A program made the translations under genes and the position numbers. A DNA stretch of 64,000 nt, taken from the NCBI RefSeq assembly GCF_001940245.1, contig NZ_MJIG01000003.1, positions 344,001-408,000 of the forward strand. Reading direction: 5' to 3'. Below the pieces are notes generated by a model. The model searched no databases. It was not told the origin of the DNA and saw only the letters and a list, made by a program, of their open reading frames with translations. Positions 1 through 5,818 of the stretch are shown here, piece by piece. Numbering within the stretch: the first letter of the stretch is position 1; every line of letters starts with the position of its first letter. Source of the stretch: Anaerostipes sp. 992a. GTDB taxonomy: Bacteria > Bacillota > Clostridia > Lachnospirales > Lachnospiraceae.

Positions 1-431
1 CAGAAGGCGAGCATTTATATCACGATTTAATGGAAAAACTGGATGGAATGATTCATATGGTAGATGCAATCGAAAGTCGTTCTCCTAGTATTGTAGAAGA
101 ATATCGCGAAAAGCTGGAAGAAAAGGTAAAAGAGCTTCTGGAGAATAATATCATTGACGATGGAAGAATTGCTGCAGAGGTTACTATTTATGCAGATAAG
201 ATTTGTGTGGATGAGGAGACGGTTCGTTTACGAAGCCATATCGAAAGTATGAAGAATACTTTGAATATGGAGGGAACCATTGGAAGAAAGCTGGATTTTA
301 TTGCTCAGGAGATGAATCGGGAAGCTAATACAATTCTTTCTAAGGCAAATGACCTGGAATTATCAAACATTGCAATTGATCTTAAAACGGAGATTGAGAA
401 AGTAAGGGAGCAGATTCAGAATATTGAATAA
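1..431 (+). CDS. yicC: YicC family endoribonuclease/RNase adaptor, C-terminal part (5' truncated by window edge)
   Basis: The reading frame is open from base 3 and ends at 431, giving about 142 residues of the C-terminal half of a YicC/YloC protein. The helical Glu/Lys-rich region followed by [18 protein letters not shown] and the tail [16 protein letters not shown] is the typical end of this family (about 290 residues when complete). E. coli YicC acts with RNases on mRNA and sRNA, and this role is known from the family only. The stop overlaps the start of remA by 8 bases, in the order yicC-remA-gmk-rpoZ that many Firmicutes share, so they are probably co-transcribed. The true start lies outside the window. 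Confidence 0.93.
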   Translation, partial: EGEHLYHDLMEKLDGMIHMVDAIESRSPSIVEEYREKLEEKVKELLENNIIDDGRIAAEVTIYADKICVDEETVRLRSHIESMKNTLNMEGTIGRKLDFIAQEMNREANTILSKANDLELSNIAIDLKTEIEKVREQIQNIE

Positions 432-663
432 TTTAGTAAACATTGGTTTTGGAAATGTGATCAATATAGATAAGGTAGTATCGATTGTCAGCCCTGATGC
501 AGCTCCGATCAAACGAATGGTGCAACAGGCAAAGGATGAAGGAAGAGCAATCGATGCTACATGTGGCAGGCGTACAAGAGCTGTCATTGTTACCGACAGC
601 AATCAGCTTGTGCTCTCAGCCTTATTACCAGAGACGATTTCAAACCGCTATCAGGAAAGGTGA
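424..663 (+). CDS. remA: RemA/DUF370 family DNA-binding regulator
   Basis: This 79-residue protein begins [21 protein letters not shown] and contains [20 protein letters not shown], the two conserved blocks of RemA (DUF370). In Bacillus subtilis RemA binds DNA and activates extracellular matrix operons, and that is inferred here from family membership. The start is a TTG inside the end of yicC, which gives the usual RemA length and N-terminus. The gene lies 5 bases upstream of gmk in a conserved yicC-remA-gmk-rpoZ order. Nothing in the sequence shows what matrix genes, if any, it would control in this organism. Confidence 0.93.
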   Translation: MNNLVNIGFGNVINIDKVVSIVSPDAAPIKRMVQQAKDEGRAIDATCGRRTRAVIVTDSNQLVLSALLPETISNRYQER

Positions 664-668
664 GATAC

Positions 669-1286
669 ATGAAGAAAAAGGGTTCATTAATTGTAATTTC
701 CGGCTTTTCAGGAGCTGGAAAGGGAACCGTTGCTAAGAGATTGGTAAAGGACTATGGATATAGTCTTTCTGTTTCTGCAACGACAAGAGCACCAAGGGAA
801 GGCGAAGTAGATGGAGTCGATTATTATTTTAAATCAGAAGCAGATTTTAAAAATTTGATTGACTACAATGGATTTATCGAATATGCTCGTTATGTAGATA
901 ATTATTATGGAACACCGAGAGCATTCGTGGAAAAAGAACTTGCAGCCGGTAAGAATGTTATTTTGGAGATTGAGGTTCAGGGAGCTTTGAATATTAAAGA
1001 TCAGTATCCCGATGCGATTTTGATCTTCATCACAGCACCAAGTGTAGAGGCTTTGAAGGCCAGATTGATCGGCCGGGGAACCGAGGAAGAAGCGGTTGTA
1101 GCAAAGCGTATGAAGAGAGCTTCCGAAGAAGCGGAAGAGATAGATAATTATGAATATATTGTCATTAATGATGATTTAGATGAATGCGTACATAACGTGC
1201 ATTCCATCGTTGTAAGCAGACGCTGTGAACTGAAGCAGAATCTGGATTTTATTGAAGAAACAAAAAAAGGATTTGAACAGATATAG
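669..1286 (+). CDS. gmk: Guanylate kinase
   Basis: The 205-residue product phosphorylates GMP to GDP with ATP in the cytosol. The P-loop SGFSGAGKGTVAKRL is near the N-terminus, followed by the GMP-binding block SVSATTRAPREGEVDGVDYYF and the lid region RLIGRGTEEEAVVAKRM. The length is standard. The ATG at 669 is preceded by AGGAAAGGTGAG at good distance, so longer upstream in-frame starts are rejected. It sits between remA and rpoZ, 14 bases before rpoZ, as in many Firmicutes. Confidence 0.98.
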   Translation: MKKKGSLIVISGFSGAGKGTVAKRLVKDYGYSLSVSATTRAPREGEVDGVDYYFKSEADFKNLIDYNGFIEYARYVDNYYGTPRAFVEKELAAGKNVILEIEVQGALNIKDQYPDAILIFITAPSVEALKARLIGRGTEEEAVVAKRMKRASEEAEEIDNYEYIVINDDLDECVHNVHSIVVSRRCELKQNLDFIEETKKGFEQI

Positions 1287-1300
1287 GAAGGAGAATACTT

Positions 1301-1549
1301 ATGTTACATCCATCATACAATGAATTAATGAAAGTCGTAAATAGCGAAGCAGATTCACCAGAGGAGGCTGTGGTTAACAGTCGTTATTCTATCGTGATCG
1401 CAACGGCAAAAAGAGCAAGACAGATTATTGGAGGAGATACTCCTTTATTAGACGGCGTTGATGAGGATTCTGATGTTAAGCCATTATCCGCAGCAGTAGA
1501 AGAACTGGCAACAAATCGAATTCAGATTTTACCAGAAGATGAAGAATAA
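1301..1549 (+). CDS. rpoZ: DNA-directed RNA polymerase omega subunit
   Basis: This 82-residue protein matches the omega subunit. The conserved segment is NSRYSIVIATAKRARQIIGGD, followed by KPLSAAVEEL. It assists assembly of RNA polymerase. The start has an AAGGAG site just upstream and the gene follows gmk closely. A strong hairpin with a U-run directly after the stop suggests that the yicC-remA-gmk-rpoZ unit ends here. Confidence 0.96.
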   Translation: MLHPSYNELMKVVNSEADSPEEAVVNSRYSIVIATAKRARQIIGGDTPLLDGVDEDSDVKPLSAAVEELATNRIQILPEDEE

Positions 1550-1555
1550 AAAGTC

Positions 1556-1584
1556 AAAAAGAGGATGGATGACATCCTCTTTTT
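1556..1584 (+). terminator. Rho-independent terminator after rpoZ
   Basis: GAGGATG at 1561-1567 pairs with CATCCTC at 1573-1579 around a 5-base loop and is followed by TTTTT; the A-run before it extends the stem. Confidence 0.88.
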
Positions 1585-1620
1585 AGCTTTATGCAAATTT
1601 GCAGGAAAGGAATCAGGGAG

Positions 1621-2457
1621 ATGAATATAATAGAAATTATCAAAGTAATTATTTTGGGAATTGTCGAAGGGATTACAGAGTGGTTACCAATCAGTAGCAC
1701 GGGACATTTGATTTTAGTCAATGAATTTATTAAGCTGAATATGACACATGCGTTTATGGAGATGTTCAATGTAGTCATTCAGCTGGGTGCCATTATGGCA
1801 GTAGTCGTATTATATTTTCATAAGTTAAATCCATTTTCACCAAAAAAACGGAAAAAAGAAAAGATAGAAACCATGCAGATATGGTTTAAGGTCATTGTGG
1901 CAGTGCTTCCATCAGCTGTGATCGGATTGTTATTTGATGACTGGTTGGATGCCCATCTGTATAAACCGGTCATTGTTGCCATTATGCTCATCATATACGG
2001 AATTCTATTTATTGTCGTGGAAAATTATAATCGAAGACGTCGGGCATCTGTCAGAGATTTTGAAGATTTAAGTTATGGAACAGCGATTTTGATCGGTGCA
2101 TTTCAGGTGTTGGCTTTGATTCCAGGTACTTCCCGTTCTGGTGCCACCATTCTGGGAGGAATTTTACTGGGATGTTCTCGTTACATTGCAGCAGAGTTCT
2201 CCTTTTTCCTTGGAATTCCAACCATGTTTGGAGCCAGCCTGTTAAAGATCGTTAAATTTGGTCTGGCATTTACCGGAGCTGAACTTTTTGTATTGGTACT
2301 TGGTATGATCGTATCTTTTATCGTATCTGTATTTGCAATTAAGTTCTTGATGAATTATATTAAAAATAACGACTTCAAAGCGTTTGGTATTTATCGTATT
2401 GTTTTAGGTGTACTCGTTATTATTTACTTTGCACTTGTGAAAGGAACATTATTCTAA
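1621..2457 (+). CDS. uppP: Undecaprenyl-diphosphate phosphatase (UppP/BacA)
   Basis: The 278-residue integral membrane protein recycles undecaprenyl pyrophosphate to the monophosphate lipid carrier for cell wall synthesis and can confer bacitracin resistance. Both catalytic signatures are present: [16 protein letters not shown] near the N-terminus and [13 protein letters not shown] in the middle. About eight hydrophobic segments are visible. An ATG at 1591 is in frame, but the family N-terminus [17 protein letters not shown] begins at 1621, just after AGGAAAGGAATCAGGGAG, so 1621 is chosen. The stop TAA shares one base with the ATG of the next gene, which implies translational coupling. Confidence 0.97.
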   Translation: MNIIEIIKVIILGIVEGITEWLPISSTGHLILVNEFIKLNMTHAFMEMFNVVIQLGAIMAVVVLYFHKLNPFSPKKRKKEKIETMQIWFKVIVAVLPSAVIGLLFDDWLDAHLYKPVIVAIMLIIYGILFIVVENYNRRRRASVRDFEDLSYGTAILIGAFQVLALIPGTSRSGATILGGILLGCSRYIAAEFSFFLGIPTMFGASLLKIVKFGLAFTGAELFVLVLGMIVSFIVSVFAIKFLMNYIKNNDFKAFGIYRIVLGVLVIIYFALVKGTLF

Positions 2458-3224
2458 TGAAGAGTCAACAGGAATTTATGGAAGGGTTACAGGACCTGGT
2501 CCGTATTGGAAAAACCAATGGGGATGTACTGACAAAGCAGGAAGTGGAAGACTATTTTTCTGAATATAATTTGGATGATCAGAAGATGGGACTGATCGGA
2601 GCTTATATGGCCGAAAACCAGATCAGAATCGAAGGAGTTTTACCGGAAAATCCTGTAGAAGAAGAGGAAGAGACCATTGTAAGTGAAGATCTGCCTTCGG
2701 CTGCTTTATCCATGTATATGGAAGAAATCAGGGAAATGCATGGAATGGATGAGGAAAAAGAGCAGGAAATGGCGCTTATCATGGAGAGGGGAGATCAGGA
2801 GGCTGCCAATCAGCTTCTGGAGGGAAATCTGGAAGTGATCGCCAAAATGTCGGATCAATATCGTGGAAAAGGCGTGCAGACAGGAGACCTGATTCAGGAA
2901 GGCAATCTGGCCTTTTTCTGTGCCATGAGCGAATATGACAGTAAGCAGCATGGTAGTTTTCATGAGTATGCCATGGGAAAGGCCCAAAAGGCCATGGAAG
3001 ATGCGATTTCAGAGAATGCCCTTTCTACCCGCCCGGCCAGAAAGATGGTACAGCAGGTCAATCGGCTAAATGATCTGGCCACAGCTATGGCCAAGGAGCT
3101 TGGAAGAGAGGCCAAGCCAGAAGAACTGGCAGAAAAAATGCATCTGACTGTGGATGAGATCAAGGATCTTATGAAGGTATCTTTAGATGCTATTTCTGTA
3201 ATCGATCAGGGACAGGAATCATAA
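2457..3224 (+). CDS. Sigma-70-like protein lacking region 4
   Basis: The 255-residue protein has a region 1.1-like start (residues about 5-60), a region 2-like block with NLEVIAKMSDQYRGKG then DLIQEGNLAFFCAM, and a region 3-like block ELGREAKPEELAEKMHLTVD. The DLIQEGNL element is the core-binding region 2.1/2.2 signature. The aromatic melting residues of region 2.3 (YATWW in primary sigmas) are replaced by YAMGK, and the protein ends after region 3 without the -35-binding region 4. It may bind core polymerase without acting as a normal sigma. It is translationally coupled to uppP by a TAATG overlap. The function is not known, and an inactive paralogue is equally possible. Confidence 0.75.
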   Translation: MKSQQEFMEGLQDLVRIGKTNGDVLTKQEVEDYFSEYNLDDQKMGLIGAYMAENQIRIEGVLPENPVEEEEETIVSEDLPSAALSMYMEEIREMHGMDEEKEQEMALIMERGDQEAANQLLEGNLEVIAKMSDQYRGKGVQTGDLIQEGNLAFFCAMSEYDSKQHGSFHEYAMGKAQKAMEDAISENALSTRPARKMVQQVNRLNDLATAMAKELGREAKPEELAEKMHLTVDEIKDLMKVSLDAISVIDQGQES

Positions 3225-3244
3225 TCCTGCCAAAAGATAACTGA

Positions 3245-3300
3245 ATGGGAGTGTCCCTACTGTTGTGTGAATCTATGGTTGGGCAAGAAAGAATTCTCAT
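3245..3300 (+). ncRNA. Candidate structured leader motif, copy A (upstream of dgt)
   Basis: This intergenic stretch carries TGGGAG, GTCC, GTGAAT and GGTTGGG in the same order as copies at about 22105 and 33917. AUGGGAGU (3245-3252) can pair with AUUCUCAU (3293-3300), closing the element. It starts 20 bases after the sigma-like gene and ends 18 bases before the dgt ATG. It matches no RNA family that I can name. It is proposed as a cis-acting RNA element by comparison within the window only. Confidence 0.5.
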
Positions 3301-3318
3301 GCGAAAGGGGGGTATGTC

Positions 3319-4323
3319 ATGAATATACGGGAAAGACAGGAACAGAAGGAGCGGGCAGACTATGGTCCCAATGCCGCACTTAGTATGGAGTCGAAAGGGC
3401 GGGTGCGCCAAGAGACAGAGTGTGACATTCGGACTTGTTATCAAAGAGACCGGGATCGGATTCTTCACTGTAAGGCATTTCGGCGGATGAAGGATAAGAC
3501 GCAGGTGTTCATGTCACCGAAAGGGGATCATTATCGGACAAGGCTTACGCATACACTGGAGGTTTCTCAGACGGCAAGGACGATAGCAAAAGCATTGGAG
3601 TTGAATGAAACATTGACGGAAGCTATTGCTCTTGGTCACGATCTTGGCCATACCCCATTTGGCCATGCCGGAGAACATGTACTTAATAAGTTGTGTTCTG
3701 ATGGATTTAAGCATTACGACCAGAGTATTCGGGTCGTTGAGGTGTTGGAAAAGAATGGAGAAGGATTAAACCTGACTTATGAGGTGAAAGATGGCATCCG
3801 AAATCATTCGACAGCCAATATGCCATCGACATTGGAGGGTAAGATTGTCCGGCTTGCTGATAAGATCGCGTATATCAACCATGACATTGATGATGCTATC
3901 CGTGGAAAGGTGTTAAGGGAAGAGGATCTGCCACGGGAGTACACGGATGTTCTTGGTCATACTATTCGTGAGAGAATCAATACTATGATTCGGGGAATCA
4001 TTATAGCCAGCATGGATCAGGATGATATCCTAATGGAAGAAAATGTATTTCGAGCCATGAAGGGACTTCGTAGATTCATGTTTCAGAATGTATATCGTCA
4101 TCCAGTCTGTATTCAGGAAGAGAAGAAGGTGGAGCATGTCATCGACTGCCTGTATCAGTATTATTATTATCATGTGGATGAATTGCCGGCTTTTTATAAG
4201 AAAAATATCGAAAATGGTACCAGCATTGAGACGGCAGTCTGTGATTATATTGCTGGAATGACTGATCACTTCGCAGTGGAGCAATTCCGAGAGCATTATG
4301 AACCTAAATTTTGGAGTATATAA
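3319..4323 (+). CDS. dgt: Deoxyguanosinetriphosphate triphosphohydrolase (HD domain)
   Basis: The 334-residue product hydrolyses dGTP or other dNTPs to the deoxynucleoside and tripolyphosphate. The N-terminus has the family block RDRDRILHCKAFRRMKDKTQVF, and the HD metal site is visible as RLTHTLEVSQ and LGHDLGHTPFGHAGE, with a later LADKIAYINHDIDDA segment supplying the distal Asp. The length fits the shorter bacterial Dgt-like class. AAAGGGGGG lies just before the ATG at 3319. In many clostridia dgt precedes dnaG and rpoD, but here it follows a sigma-like gene and those partners are absent. The leader contains the repeated motif described separately. Confidence 0.94.
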   Translation: MNIRERQEQKERADYGPNAALSMESKGRVRQETECDIRTCYQRDRDRILHCKAFRRMKDKTQVFMSPKGDHYRTRLTHTLEVSQTARTIAKALELNETLTEAIALGHDLGHTPFGHAGEHVLNKLCSDGFKHYDQSIRVVEVLEKNGEGLNLTYEVKDGIRNHSTANMPSTLEGKIVRLADKIAYINHDIDDAIRGKVLREEDLPREYTDVLGHTIRERINTMIRGIIIASMDQDDILMEENVFRAMKGLRRFMFQNVYRHPVCIQEEKKVEHVIDCLYQYYYYHVDELPAFYKKNIENGTSIETAVCDYIAGMTDHFAVEQFREHYEPKFWSI

Positions 4324-4327
4324 ATTG

Positions 4328-4558
4328 TTAATCTAAGTGGATGATAATAGCATCGGGTTTGGACTCGATGTAATAGTGTTCAAAAAATTGAATCTTAGTG
4401 CCTTTGGCACTGTCGGAAAAATCCAATATGATCTGCTTTTCTCCTTTCTGGAGAATCAGATCGTTGGATTTTTTTTGTATGAAAAAGCCATAATAGAAGA
4501 GCAGGCAGCATAGGATGCCTAACATATATCCTGTTAATAAATATCCGATTCGTTTCAT
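4328..4558 (-). CDS. Small membrane-anchored protein of unknown function
   Basis: The 76-residue protein has a Lys-Arg start followed by one hydrophobic segment (about residues 5-28, LLTGYMLGILCCLLFYYGF), then a short polar domain of about 45 residues. I do not recognise the family. AGAGGTG is well placed before the ATG on the minus strand. The gene is divergent from the XRE regulator at 4669 and shares with it a short intergenic region full of TTGTAA/TTACAA half-sites, so the regulator may control it. Its end lies only 4 bases from the convergent dgt stop. Confidence 0.65.
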   Translation of the reverse strand: MKRIGYLLTGYMLGILCCLLFYYGFFIQKKSNDLILQKGEKQIILDFSDSAKGTKIQFFEHYYIESKPDAIIIHLD

Positions 4559-4603
4559 TTTACACCTCTGTATATTTCTATTGTTATATTTATAATACTA
4601 CAA

Positions 4604-4641
4604 TCTTACAAATTATAAAATTGTAATATTACAATTATAAT
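4604..4641. promoter_or_regulatory. Palindromic operator and promoter between membrane protein and XRE gene
   Basis: AATTGTAATATTACAATT (4619-4636) is a perfect 18-base palindrome, and a third half-site TTACAA lies at 4606-4611. The palindrome fills the spacer of a plausible promoter for the XRE gene (TTATAA at 4613-4618, 17 bases, TATAAT at 4636-4641). Autoregulation by the XRE protein is an inference. Confidence 0.6.
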
Positions 4642-4668
4642 AAAGTGTAGAAAGGGATTGGTTGTATT

Positions 4669-4914
4669 ATGATGAATTATGGACATATTCGGTTGAATCT
4701 TGGGGATTTGATTGAAAAGAGTAACTTAAGTAAAAATAAAATATGTCAGTTGTGCCAGATTCAGCATACGCAATTAAATCGATACTGTAAAAATGAAGCG
4801 ACCAGAGTTGATTTAAATGTATTGGCGAGAATCTGCTGTGTATTAGAATGTGACATTGGTGATATATTGACTTATGTCAATGGAGATGAAACAGAAGAAG
4901 ATATTGACAAGTAA
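4669..4914 (+). CDS. XRE/Cro-type helix-turn-helix regulator
   Basis: The 81-residue protein is essentially one HTH domain: GDLIEKSNLSKNKICQLCQI then QLNRYCKNEATRVDLNVLARICCVLEC fits the five-helix Cro/CI fold, ending with the common CDIGDILTY. Two consecutive ATG codons at 4669 and 4672 are possible starts, with AAAGGGA about 12 bases upstream. It is divergent from a small membrane protein and preceded by an 18-base palindrome, so it probably regulates itself and its neighbour. A strong terminator follows immediately, so it is monocistronic. No toxin partner is recognisable. Confidence 0.85.
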   Translation: MMNYGHIRLNLGDLIEKSNLSKNKICQLCQIQHTQLNRYCKNEATRVDLNVLARICCVLECDIGDILTYVNGDETEEDIDK

Positions 4915-4929
4915 ATTAGAGTAAAAAAG

Positions 4930-4977
4930 CAACCATAGAAAGAGGATGATCAGTCGCTCTTTCTATGGTTGTTTTTT
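4930..4977 (+). terminator. Strong terminator after the XRE gene
   Basis: CAACCATAGAAAGAG (4930-4944) pairs perfectly with CTCTTTCTATGGTTG (4957-4971) across a 12-base loop and is followed by six T residues. Confidence 0.92.
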
Positions 4978-5108
4978 GTTACTATAAAGTTTAACGCGAA
5001 TGATGGGACGGTGAAAGCGGCTTCCAGAAAAGCGATATATGGGAATCGTTTCACCAGTGGAAAGATGGCAAAAGAATATATTAAGAAAATTAAGGGTTTT
5101 TTATATAA
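4978..5108 (+). pseudogene. Possible remnant of a coding sequence (glycosyltransferase-like tail)
   Basis: The stretch between the XRE terminator and the tRNA terminator has no start codon with a ribosome binding site. One frame reads SRKAIYGNRFTSGKMAKEYIKKI, which resembles the last helix of family 4 glycosyltransferases, where an RF-x-x-x-RM-x-x-Y tail is common. This is a weak resemblance in a short segment and could be chance. Bases 5236-5413 beyond the tRNA hold two promoters but no gene. Confidence 0.22.
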
Positions 5109-5110
5109 CA

Positions 5111-5149
5111 AAAAAGAGTTTAAAAGCTATTGGCTTTTAAACTCTTTTT
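5111..5149 (-). terminator. Terminator of tRNA-Leu
   Basis: The sequence at 5111-5127 is a perfect 17-base complement of 5133-5149 around a 5-base loop. Read on the minus strand it is followed by a T-rich run, and it begins two bases after the tRNA 3' end. Confidence 0.88.
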
Positions 5150-5151
5150 AC

Positions 5152-5235
5152 TGCCGCTGGCCGGACTCGAACCGGCACGGGTGGAAGCCCGCTTGATTTT
5201 GAGTCAAGTGCGTCTGCCAATTCCGCCACAGCGGC
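5152..5235 (-). tRNA. tRNA-Leu (anticodon CAA)
   Basis: Read on the minus strand, GCCGCTG at the 5' end pairs with CAGCGGC at the 3' end plus discriminator A. The anticodon arm is CTTGA-CTCAAAA-TCAAG, giving anticodon CAA for UUG codons. A variable arm (CGGGCTTCCACCCG) and the T arm GCCGGTTCGAGTCCGGC mark a class II tRNA. CCA is not encoded. A consensus promoter upstream and a terminator downstream indicate a single-gene transcript. Confidence 0.96.
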
Positions 5236-5277
5236 CAATGCAATGTTCAGAATATTCTGTTCGCATCGCGCTAAATT

Positions 5278-5306
5278 ATAATATCATTTTTAGACGGGGT
5301 TGTCAA
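5278..5306 (-). promoter_or_regulatory. Sigma-A promoter for tRNA-Leu
   Basis: On the minus strand there is a perfect TTGACA box (5301-5306), a 17-base spacer and TATTAT (5278-5283), about 35 bases upstream of the tRNA 5' end. Confidence 0.85.
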
Positions 5307-5372
5307 TAAGAAATTTAAATTTATCTTTTAAAAAGAAGCAAAGGTATGCTAGACTAGTCACTGAACTTTAAT

Positions 5373-5383
5373 TATGTTACAAT
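5373..5383 (+). promoter_or_regulatory. Extended -10 promoter for the zinc-finger/polA unit
   Basis: TATGTTACAAT contains TGn directly before TACAAT, an extended -10 element, about 30 bases upstream of the gene. No good -35 box is seen. The same 11 bases recur at 50863-50873 before the DMT transporter gene. Confidence 0.4.
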
Positions 5384-5413
5384 GTTTCAGAGAGGTATGA
5401 AAGGGACGAGAGA

Positions 5414-5818
5414 ATGGAATGTTTTGAAGTGGATACGAAGATAATTTCATATTTGGATCATAGTCTAAAGGATGAGGAGTTGCAGGAATTTCTGGCACAT
5501 CTGGAACAATGTCCATCCTGTCGAGGGGAAGTGGAGCTGCTCTTTACTCTTATGGAAGGACTGAATCAGATGGATGAGGAAGAAATTCAGATTTCAGATT
5601 TCCATGCAGCATTTCAAGAGCGAAGACAGCAACAGATGAAAGATGTCGTTGGCAGGAAGAAGGTTCGGCGTTTTACGGACCGGATGATCCTGTTATTTGT
5701 CTTTTTAATGGTATTGATAGGATTTTTATATGGTTTCTTCCATATTTATGAATATAGAATGCAGTATATTGCGCAAAAGGAGAATATAATATATGAGCAA
5801 CAAATTAGTATTGATTGA
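5414..5818 (+). CDS. Zinc-finger (zf-HC2 type) single-pass membrane protein
   Basis: The 134-residue protein has an N-terminal HLEQCPSCRGE motif (His-x3-Cys-x2-Cys) typical of anti-sigma zinc fingers, a charged linker, and one membrane segment RMILLFVFLMVLIGFLYGFF at about residues 94-113. This is the layout of anti-sigma factors, but no ECF sigma gene is adjacent, so the partner, if any, is elsewhere. Its last 26 bases overlap polA in another frame. It is preceded by AAGGGACGAGAG and a possible extended -10 promoter. The function is inferred from architecture only. Confidence 0.75.
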   Translation: MECFEVDTKIISYLDHSLKDEELQEFLAHLEQCPSCRGEVELLFTLMEGLNQMDEEEIQISDFHAAFQERRQQQMKDVVGRKKVRRFTDRMILLFVFLMVLIGFLYGFFHIYEYRMQYIAQKENIIYEQQISID

